Part shown: positions 1 to 4,465 of the stretch, one piece after another | Layout: each line of letters starts with the position of its first letter | How positions within the stretch are numbered: the first letter of the stretch is position 1 | The notes under the pieces: generated by a model | The model's input: the letters and a program-made list of their open reading frames with translations, nothing else | Databases searched by the model: none | Told to the model about the DNA's origin: nothing | Assembly (NCBI GenBank): GCA_022571575.1 | Contig: JACZXN010000163.1 | Coordinates: forward strand, 1 to 5,122 | Direction: 5' to 3' | Length of the DNA stretch: 5,122 nt | Source of the DNA: Chloroflexota bacterium | GTDB lineage: Bacteria > Chloroflexota > Dehalococcoidia > UBA3495 | Program-made: the position numbers and the translations under genes

Positions 1-801
1 GTCGAGTCCGTGGCCGAGAACGCCCGCGAGGGCCTGGCCCAGCACCGCATAACCTGGCTGGACAACACAGACATCATCCAGCAGGCCCTATCCGAGCTGG
101 AAGAGGAACTGAGCCTGCCGCTGCCGCTGCGCCGCATGGAATGCTACGACATATCCCACATCCAGGGGAGCAACACCGTGGCCAGCATGGTGGTGTTCGA
201 GGACGGCAAGCCCAAACCGGCCCACTACCGTCGTTTCAAGATTAAAACCGTGGACGGGGTCGACGATTTCGAGAGTATGCGTGAGGTGCTCCGCCGGCGG
301 TTCAAACGCCTGGCCGCCGCCCGCGCCGCCGAGAAGCGGGGCGAGGGCCCAGGAGCGGGAGTCGACAGCTTCGGCGTCATCCCCGACCTGGTGTTGATCG
401 ACGGAGGCAAAGGGCAGCTTTCCGCCGCATTGGAGGTGTTCTTGGAATTGGGGTTGGACGACGTCCCCCTGGCATCGTTGGCCAAGGAGAACGAGGAATT
501 ATTCGTCCCCCATAGCCCGGAACCCATCATCCTGCCCCGGACATCCCAGGCCCTCTACCTGGTCCAGCGGATCCGCGACGAGGCCCACCGGTTCGCCGTC
601 ACCTACCACCGGAACCTGCGCAGCAAGAGCAGCCTGCGGTCCCCCATCGACAATGTCACCGGCATCGGACCCAAACGCAAACGGATGCTCATGCGCCGGT
701 TCGGTACCCTAAAGGGTATCAGGGAAGCGGCGGTGGACGACATAGCATCGGTCCCCGGCATGACACGCTCCCTGGCGATCAGGCTGAAACAGACCATTTA
801 A
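1..801 (+). CDS. uvrC: UvrABC system protein C, C-terminal part (5' end outside window)
   Basis: UvrC is the dual-incision nuclease of nucleotide excision repair. It is recruited by UvrB on damaged DNA and cuts on both sides of the lesion. The open frame enters at base 1, leaving 266 residues of a protein usually near 600; the GIY-YIG domain and UvrB-binding region are off-window. The fragment carries the RNase H-like 5'-incision domain: MECYDISHIQG (Asp at fragment residue 50), LVLIDGGKGQ (Asp at 134) and RDEAHRFAVTYHR (His at 196), matching known catalytic positions of the family. The tail from about residue 213 is the double helix-hairpin-helix DNA-binding domain (NVTGIGPKRKRMLMRRFG, then a second hairpin ending in SVPGMTRSLAIRLK). 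The protein ends in TAA right after this domain, as expected, so the 3' end is intact. A short insert rich in Arg, Ala and Gly lies before LVLIDGG. The identification is secure. Confidence 0.98.
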   Translation, partial: VESVAENAREGLAQHRITWLDNTDIIQQALSELEEELSLPLPLRRMECYDISHIQGSNTVASMVVFEDGKPKPAHYRRFKIKTVDGVDDFESMREVLRRRFKRLAAARAAEKRGEGPGAGVDSFGVIPDLVLIDGGKGQLSAALEVFLELGLDDVPLASLAKENEELFVPHSPEPIILPRTSQALYLVQRIRDEAHRFAVTYHRNLRSKSSLRSPIDNVTGIGPKRKRMLMRRFGTLKGIREAAVDDIASVPGMTRSLAIRLKQTI

Positions 802-858
802 CCCCGCCCCCCGGTATGCCTGACCCACGCCTGGTCCGGGCCTGGCGAACCATCAGCT

Positions 859-963
859 TTACACTTATACCCGTTACCCGGTTGCCATCCTTCAACCGGT
901 AATGTACGATGTATGCCCGAGTGCGGCAATGGGTATCCCAACCGGCCAGCGGCATAAGTGCAA
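859..963. repeat. nested imperfect inverted repeat between uvrC and the next gene
   Basis: The outer arms are 859-884 (TTACACTTATACCCG then TTACCCGGTTG) and 939-963 (CAACCGG...ATAAGTGCAA). Read as reverse complements they agree at about 20 of 26 positions with one gap, and most differences are transitions. A tighter hairpin is nested inside: TTACCCGGTTG (874-884) pairs with CAACCGGTAA (893-902) around an 8-base loop, with one bulged C. No T-run follows, so this is not a standard intrinsic terminator. The outer right arm ends two bases before the ATG at 966, so a transcript reading through from uvrC could fold over the start region of the next gene. It may be a leader structure or the relic of a small inverted-repeat element. 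The pairing is visible; any function is inference. Confidence 0.5.
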
Positions 964-965
964 CC

Positions 966-1589
966 ATGGTCAAAGTATCCATATCTCTGCCCAACAACAC
1001 ACAGATCACCTTCGAGTCGGAAGAGTCAGAGGTGCTGCACGAGGTTGTGGGCATGGTGCTGCGGGACCTGCCCCGCGACCTGATGCGGGCGCACTCCGTT
1101 GAGATTGGGCCGCCGGCTGAGCAAGGGCCGCCGGGCGGCGCGCCCGCGGAAATAAGTACCGGCGTGGCCGGGTCGGCGGCGACGGCGGCGCTGACGCCGG
1201 AACCGGCCCCCGCCACCACCCCAGTGCCCGCCCAGCGATCCAGAGGCAACGAGCAGGCGGCGGCGGAAACACCTCCAGAGTTCCTCTCCGAAGCGGGCCG
1301 GAAGGACTTCGTGGCCTTCTGCCGGGAAGCCAATCCCCTGGGCGACATGCGCCGGGTGGTGGTGGCGGCCGAGGGCGCCAGCCGCTATTTCGGGGTGGAT
1401 GGCGTGAACGCAAGCGACTTGGGCCTGCTCTTCGATATGGCCGGATGGCGCCGGCCGGGCAATTTCACCCAGACCCTGCGCAACTCCGCCCGCTCCAAGT
1501 TCGGCTGGCTGGAACGCATCCCCGGCCGCTCCGGCCGCTACGCCGCAACCTCCCTGGGCCGCTCAAAAACCCTCCCCAGCGGCGGCTAA
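966..1589 (+). CDS. uncharacterised protein with Pro/Ala-rich linker and probable winged-helix C-terminal domain
   Basis: I do not recognise this family. The 207-residue protein has three parts. Residues 1-40 (starting MVKVSISLPNNTQITFESEE, then an amphipathic stretch ending VLRDLPRDLM) look like a small strand-strand-helix module. Residues about 45-100 are low complexity, rich in Pro, Ala, Gly and Thr, and look like a flexible linker. Residues about 100-207 are a compact, Arg-rich domain with the pattern GWRRPGNFTQTLRNSARSKF followed by GWLERIPGRSGRYAATSLGR; helices ending in a Gly/Arg beta-wing would fit a winged-helix nucleic-acid-binding fold. There is no signal peptide or membrane segment. 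I chose ATG 966 because the protein begins neatly there; an in-frame ATG at 909 adds 19 residues that fall inside the inverted repeat. Neither start has a clear Shine-Dalgarno. It lies 164 bases after uvrC on the same strand, so co-transcription is possible. Its reality rests on the long frame and domain-like composition. Confidence 0.75.
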   Translation: MVKVSISLPNNTQITFESEESEVLHEVVGMVLRDLPRDLMRAHSVEIGPPAEQGPPGGAPAEISTGVAGSAATAALTPEPAPATTPVPAQRSRGNEQAAAETPPEFLSEAGRKDFVAFCREANPLGDMRRVVVAAEGASRYFGVDGVNASDLGLLFDMAGWRRPGNFTQTLRNSARSKFGWLERIPGRSGRYAATSLGRSKTLPSGG

Positions 1590-1609
1590 GCCGCGTTTTC
1601 GTCTTCGTT
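1580..1609 (+). terminator. probable intrinsic terminator overlapping the stop codon of the preceding gene
   Basis: GCGGC (1582-1586) pairs perfectly with GCCGC (1590-1594) around the loop TAA, which is itself the stop codon of the upstream gene. C1580 with G1595 can add one pair across a bulge. The stem is followed by GTTTTCGTCTTCGTT, T-rich but interrupted. The stem is short at 5-6 bp but all G-C. A TATAAT box follows about 50 bases later, so a transcription-unit boundary here makes sense. Confidence 0.45.
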
Positions 1610-1637
1610 ACTCCCCAGAGAGTTTGCCCGTTTTCCG

Positions 1638-1666
1638 TACACGATTGCGTTCGAAATCCTTATAAT
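1638..1666 (+). promoter_or_regulatory. candidate sigma-70-type promoter for the PIG-L deacetylase gene
   Basis: A perfect -10 consensus TATAAT lies at 1661-1666, in an otherwise GC-rich gap. The hexamer at 17-base spacing, TACACG (1638-1643), matches only three of six -35 positions, and no TGn extension is present. Transcription would start near 1673, giving a leader of about 67 bases. That leader contains a small hairpin, CCCGC (1694-1698) with GCGGG (1703-1707), about ten bases before the purine-rich GAGAGGAG at 1717-1724. The location after a likely terminator and before a gene supports the call; the weak -35 lowers it. Confidence 0.45.
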
Positions 1667-1739
1667 GGCTGACGGGCCAAGCCCAAGACGTGACCCGCGT
1701 TTGCGGGCAATCCCCTGAGAGGAGAACACCAAGACCTGG

Positions 1740-2483
1740 ATGGAAGTATTAAAAACAGCGCCCAGGAGGGCCATGGCGGTGACGCCCCATCCCGACGATT
1801 GTGAGGGTGGATGCGGCGGAGCACTGGCCAAATGGATCATAGAATCTGGGACCGTGGCCTCGGTGGTGATGTGCACCAACGGCAACAAGGGCACCAGAGA
1901 CCGGGAGATGACGCAGGAGCGCCTGGCCGCCACCCGGGAGATGGAGCAGCGAAACGCCTCCGACATCGTCGGTGTAACCGACGTGGTTTTTCTGGGCCAC
2001 CCCGACGGCGGACTGGAGGACACGGAACTGTTCCGCAGCCAGGTGACCCGGGAGATACGCCGGTTCAAGCCGGACCTGATCCTCTGCATCGACCCCTACC
2101 GCAGCACCTCCCATACCCACCGCGACCACCGCATGAGCGGACAGGTGGCCCTGGACGCCGCTTTCACCTACGCCTGGAGCTACCAGCACTTCCCGGAGCA
2201 GATCACCGAGGAGGGGCTGGAACCCCACCGGGTGGAGCAGGCCCTCCTCTGGGGCAGCGAGGCCCCCGACGTTTTCGTGGATATCGCGCGGTACCTGGGC
2301 GTGAAGGTCGACTCCCTGGGCGCCCACGTCAGTCAGATGTCCTCAACCCGGGAAGAACGGCTGGAACGGGTCAAGGACCACTCCGGCCGACACAAAGAAC
2401 TCACCGGGCTGGACCATGCCGAGGGCTTCCGGCGCATCACCTTCAACCTGGGCTCACTGGAGTGGCAGCTGCTGCACACCTAG
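1740..2483 (+). CDS. PIG-L/LmbE family zinc-dependent deacetylase
   Basis: This 247-residue protein belongs to the PIG-L/LmbE superfamily. Members are zinc hydrolases that remove N-acetyl groups from sugars, such as GlcNAc-inositol or GlcNAc-malate in low-molecular-weight thiol synthesis, or from antibiotic intermediates. The first strand ends in AVTPHPDD (H17, D19, D20), followed by the glycine-rich CEGGCGGALAKWI and VVMCTNGNKG. The second metal motif is SHTHRDHRMSG (H125, H127, H130), where the last His matches the usual HPDH ligand. The C-terminal half (QALLWGSEAPDVFVDIARY, then ...KVDSLGAHVSQM) is typical and the length is normal. It is probably cytoplasmic; no signal peptide is seen. The substrate cannot be told from sequence. 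Start choice is open: ATG 1740 has GAGAGGAG 15 bases upstream, while ATG 1773 (M12) has AGGAGG only 3 bases upstream. I prefer 1740 because it keeps the whole first beta-strand. It appears to be its own transcription unit. Confidence 0.93.
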   Translation: MEVLKTAPRRAMAVTPHPDDCEGGCGGALAKWIIESGTVASVVMCTNGNKGTRDREMTQERLAATREMEQRNASDIVGVTDVVFLGHPDGGLEDTELFRSQVTREIRRFKPDLILCIDPYRSTSHTHRDHRMSGQVALDAAFTYAWSYQHFPEQITEEGLEPHRVEQALLWGSEAPDVFVDIARYLGVKVDSLGAHVSQMSSTREERLERVKDHSGRHKELTGLDHAEGFRRITFNLGSLEWQLLHT

Positions 2484-2588
2484 ATACTCGGTAGTCCTCC
2501 CTGAAACGCCTCCCCGAGCAGCCTTCGATAATCTCAGGATGCGTGGGCGTACGCCGCCGCCCGCTTGGTTCACCATGGCCGGTTACCT

Positions 2589-2616
2589 GTAGGGGCGGGT
2601 TTAAAACCCGCCCTAC
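2589..2616. repeat. GTAGGGGCGGGTTT palindrome between convergent genes
   Basis: GTAGGGGCGGGTTT (2589-2602) is followed at once by AAAACCCGCCCTAC (2603-2616). The arms are reverse complements over 13 positions apart from one extra G on the left and one extra A on the right. The centre is TTTAAAA, so as RNA either strand folds into a 9-10 bp GC-rich stem with an AU loop. It sits between the PIG-L gene (ending 2483) and the nuclease-fold gene (ending 2641), which converge here. That is a suitable place for a bidirectional terminator or REP-like element. No T-run follows on either strand. From general knowledge, near-identical palindromes recur in intergenic regions of many environmental genomes; copy number here cannot be seen from one window. 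Confidence 0.7.
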
Positions 2617-2627
2617 CCGCACCAACC

Positions 2628-2641
2628 GCCGGACCACCGGC
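2628..2641. other. small GC hairpin at the 3' end of the reverse operon
   Basis: GCCGG (2628-2632) and CCGGC (2637-2641) form a perfect 5-bp stem around ACCA. It touches the TAG stop of the nuclease-fold gene (complement of 2641-2643). It lacks a T-run, so on its own it is a weak terminator; together with the palindrome at 2589-2616 it may help end transcription of the reverse operon. The rest of 2484-2588 shows no gene or clear signal. Confidence 0.3.
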
Positions 2642-3402
2642 TAACGCATTAGCCCGGCCTCACTCCTGGTGAAAGCCATCCCCTGAGAGCGCATCATGGA
2701 TGTGGTGTTGCTGCGGGCGATGGCCCGCAGGAAGTTGGCGACGATGCCCGTGTTCTTCCGGATGTCTTTGCGGGACGCGGGAAGCGAGACCGCGGGGGTC
2801 TCGTCCAGCAGGCCCCACTGGGGCGGCAGGCTGCCGCGGGTGACCACGCCCTTGGGGGCGATCAGGTAGTGAAAATCGGCGATGCCCATGAACTTGGGGT
2901 CGTGGAACTTGGTGCTGAAAGATGCGACGCGGCTGTGGTAGGCCTCTTCCTTTCCGGCCACCCGGCGGTAATCGATCAGGGCCTGCTTGAAAGCCGGTAC
3001 CTCCCGCCAAGCCTCGGGATCGGTCTGTTTGGCGTAGTCCACCGCCTGGCGCAGGGTCACTTTGGCCAGTTCGGTGCGGCCCGCGACGGTGCGCTCCCTT
3101 CCCAGCAGGTCCGAAAAGTCGCCGGCGGTGTGGTCGTCCCGGGAAAAGTCCGATCGGCTGGACTTGACCTCGACGATATAGAAAGTGTTCTGGGGCCCCA
3201 CCGCCGCCAGGTCCACGATGCGTCCGCCCGGCCCTTCCAGTTTGACCTCCAGCCCGATGACCCGGCAGCCCACCTCGTGGTAGAGCCATTCCCAGGCCGC
3301 CCATTTCAGGTCATAGGTCAGTCCGGTCTCGTTGCCCCGCTTGAAGGGGCCGGTGAAGGGACCGGCGAAGGGCGCTCCGGCCGTGTCAACACCGTCAATC
3401 AC
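2641..3402 (-). CDS. PD-(D/E)XK nuclease-fold protein, MmcB-like
   Basis: This 253-residue protein shows the core of the PD-(D/E)XK nuclease fold: a helix (DLKWAAWEWLYHEVG), a strand with EVKLEG, then RIVDLAAVG (Asp64) and FYIVEVKSSRSDF (Glu78, Lys80). The ordering and the EVKSSRxDF signature resemble MmcB-type DNA-repair proteins, as does the later ADFHYLIAPKGVVTRGSLPP. Between the two halves lie about 65-70 residues (roughly 98-168) not expected in MmcB, so this is a divergent relative. The N-terminus has a short GPF repeat encoded by tandem 12-base units (3340-3375). I chose GTG 3402 because it overlaps the TGA of the upstream gene (GTGA), a standard coupling arrangement. An in-frame GTG at 3477 would overlap that gene by 79 bases, and no in-frame ATG, GTG or TTG occurs between 3402 and the first conserved helix. 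There is no clear Shine-Dalgarno. Nuclease activity is inference; the DNA target and pathway are unknown. Confidence 0.8.
   Translation of the reverse strand: MIDGVDTAGAPFAGPFTGPFKRGNETGLTYDLKWAAWEWLYHEVGCRVIGLEVKLEGPGGRIVDLAAVGPQNTFYIVEVKSSRSDFSRDDHTAGDFSDLLGRERTVAGRTELAKVTLRQAVDYAKQTDPEAWREVPAFKQALIDYRRVAGKEEAYHSRVASFSTKFHDPKFMGIADFHYLIAPKGVVTRGSLPPQWGLLDETPAVSLPASRKDIRKNTGIVANFLRAIARSNTTSMMRSQGMAFTRSEAGLMR
3340..3375. repeat. three tandem 12-base units inside the nuclease-fold gene
   Basis: Three adjacent 12-mers read CTTGAAGGGGCC (3340-3351), GGTGAAGGGACC (3352-3363) and GGCGAAGGGCGC (3364-3375). They share the core GAAGGG. On the reverse strand they encode the run APFAGPFTGPFK at residues 10-21, i.e. 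three Pro-Phe steps ahead of the conserved domain. Because the unit is a multiple of three, copy-number change would not shift the frame. Confidence 0.6.
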
Positions 3403-3782
3403 GACGCCTGCGCCGCCCGGGCGTGGCTCTCCAGCAGGCCGGTGACCCGCGCGGGATCGGTACGTCCCCAACCGCACTCGGTGGCCACGCCGAAGGACGT
3501 CAGATAATTGCTGGCGGTGGCGATTCGCGCCGCATCGCCTTGGGCGTCGCCGTAGTGGATCAGACCCAACATCACTTCGGTTTCGGCCGGCACGTACAGG
3601 GAACGCAGGGGCTCGAAATAGCCGGCGTCAGTGCGGTCTTTAGGCACTGGTAGGTGCAGGAAATCCAGGCGGCGGGACAACCTTGATGCGATCTCGTTGG
3701 AGATCTCCACCAGGACGCCCATGTCCTTGGGCATCACCAGGTGCTCGTCGGCCGGGCTGCCATAGCACAGGTGATACCCCAC
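3399..3782 (-). CDS. UROD/MetE-like protein, C-terminal part (separated by frameshift)
   Basis: This frame holds the C-terminal 125 or so residues of the UROD/MetE-like protein whose N-terminal part lies at 3734-4444. It begins GYHLCYGSPADEH and ends in TGA at 3399-3401. HLC (H225, C227 in the repaired 348-residue protein) corresponds to the HxC zinc ligands of cobalamin-independent methionine synthase, and ATECGWGRTDP (C324) to the last Cys ligand (the DCGLKTR region of MetE). In MetE a Glu lies between them; here the equivalent stretch is LDFLHLPVPKDR, offering a His (264) rather than Glu. The GTG at 3780-3782 that could open this frame has no Shine-Dalgarno and falls inside a conserved segment, so it is almost certainly not a natural start. 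The stop overlaps the GTG of the downstream nuclease-fold gene. Confidence 0.8.
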   Translation of the reverse strand: MGYHLCYGSPADEHLVMPKDMGVLVEISNEIASRLSRRLDFLHLPVPKDRTDAGYFEPLRSLYVPAETEVMLGLIHYGDAQGDAARIATASNYLTSFGVATECGWGRTDPARVTGLLESHARAAQAS

Positions 3783-4444
3783 TCCACCGCCGCCGGAACG
3801 CGGCCTCCGATCCGGGCCAACTCTTGGAACACCTGCTCTTTGTAGTCAGCGGGCCGGCCTTCGAAATAGTCCTCGAAGAGCAACACTTCCTGGCAGACGT
3901 CCCATTGAATGGCCAACCGGTCGTGGGGAACGGCATCCACTATCTCCGTCACCGCCGCCAATAGAGACCGCTCGTAGGCCGGGATGTAGGCATCCCTGGC
4001 GCCGGCGCTGATGTACATGTAGGCCGTGGCCATGGGGGTGGGGATGCTAACCTGGAATCGGACGTTCGGGGCGATCACGCCCTCGTCTTGCAATCGGGCA
4101 TAGACCTGGTACGACTCCAACGCCGCGTCGCGGTAGCCGGTGGGAAATGTGACGGCGGTTGGGTCCACGCCGTCTTTGAACTTGATCCAGGGCGTCTCCC
4201 GCAGCAGTTTGCCGTCCCACTGATACAGACGGTAGGGTTCAGCGGCGGTGTCCACTTCCATGTCCGGGTGGCTTTCCAGCATGGCCCTTTGGAACCAGAT
4301 CCACCGGCTCCGGTCCCCGGTCTCCCCGTCGGGTATGCGCTGAAGACAGGGGCCCAAGGCCTGAGAAACCGTACGGAACACGGTTTCCGCGTCGGGCAGT
4401 GGGATGCTTCCCACCAGGTGGGCCGTGCGGCTGATTGACGCCAT
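3734..4444 (-). CDS. UROD/MetE-like protein, N-terminal part (frameshifted, ends prematurely)
   Basis: The protein resembles the C-terminal catalytic barrel of cobalamin-independent methionine synthase and the uroporphyrinogen decarboxylase superfamily, as stand-alone members of about 350 residues. Near the start AHLVGSIPLPD matches the family's VGSFPRP-like strand, followed by RIPDGETGDRSRWI (compare the DGE motif) and a barrel-like middle with RFQVSIPTPMA and LAIQWDVCQE. Homology ends at RVPAAVEWG (residue about 223); the last 14 residues (ITCAMAARPTSTW plus stop) are out-of-frame noise. Start ATG 4444 is supported by a strong Shine-Dalgarno, GGGAGGT (complement of 4450-4456), five bases away. 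It lies 21 bases after the LLM oxidoreductase gene, so the two are surely co-transcribed. The family is known for zinc-dependent methyl transfer, but many stand-alone members are uncharacterised, so the substrate is unknown. As read, the product would lack the zinc site. Confidence 0.85.
   Translation of the reverse strand: MASISRTAHLVGSIPLPDAETVFRTVSQALGPCLQRIPDGETGDRSRWIWFQRAMLESHPDMEVDTAAEPYRLYQWDGKLLRETPWIKFKDGVDPTAVTFPTGYRDAALESYQVYARLQDEGVIAPNVRFQVSIPTPMATAYMYISAGARDAYIPAYERSLLAAVTEIVDAVPHDRLAIQWDVCQEVLLFEDYFEGRPADYKEQVFQELARIGGRVPAAVEWGITCAMAARPTSTW
3777..3784 (-). other. frameshift site joining the two UROD/MetE-like fragments
   Basis: On the reverse strand the frame reads GAG TGG GGT ATC, leaving the conserved sequence. 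Adding one G to the GGGG run (complement of 3777-3780) gives GAG TGG GGG TAT CAC, i.e. EWGYHLCYG, and continues without a stop to TGA at 3399. The repaired gene has 349 codons including stop (348 residues), which fits the family. No X-XXY-YYZ slippery heptamer is present, so programmed frameshifting is not supported. A one-base homopolymer error in the assembly, or a recent real mutation, are the two main explanations. Confidence 0.85.
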
Positions 4445-4449
4445 GGAAT

Positions 4450-4456
4450 ACCTCCC
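4450..4456 (-). promoter_or_regulatory. ribosome binding site of the UROD/MetE-like gene
   Basis: The reverse strand reads GGGAGGT, then ATTCC, then ATG at 4444. This is a near-consensus anti-Shine-Dalgarno match at five-base spacing and is the strongest in the window. It fixes the start of the UROD/MetE-like gene. Confidence 0.75.
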
Positions 4457-4465
4457 GGCCCGGAC

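Noticed and set aside
828..847. Possible terminator hairpin after uvrC (CGCC...GGCG with an interrupted stem)
   Set aside because: The stem is 4 bp, a mismatch, then 2 bp, and there is no T-run. It is too weak to call.
779..1348. Long reverse-strand open frame (189 codons) opposite the uvrC end and the unknown gene
   Set aside because: It is mostly the antisense of the forward Pro/Ala-rich linker in GC-rich DNA, has no recognisable domain and no convincing start. The part over the intergenic gap looks protein-like (VHYRLKDGNRVTG) but comes from the inverted repeat.
1624..1710. TTGCCCG (1624-1630) and CGGGCAA (1704-1710) as an inverted repeat flanking the TATAAT box
   Set aside because: A seven-base match over 80 bases is easily chance, and one arm lies upstream of the likely transcription start, so no RNA structure would form.
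1749..2327. Reverse-strand open frame of 192 codons opposite the PIG-L gene
   Set aside because: The forward frame carries the HPDD and HTHRDH motifs. The reverse frame is a GC-driven shadow with low-complexity composition.
2869..3507. Forward open frame of 212 codons opposite the nuclease-fold gene
   Set aside because: It crosses the junction of two recognised reverse genes and shows no domain. It is an antisense shadow.
3770..3790. Programmed ribosomal frameshifting in the MetE-like gene
   Set aside because: There is no slippery heptamer or clear downstream stimulator, and the family is normally made from one continuous frame. A deletion or sequencing error is simpler.
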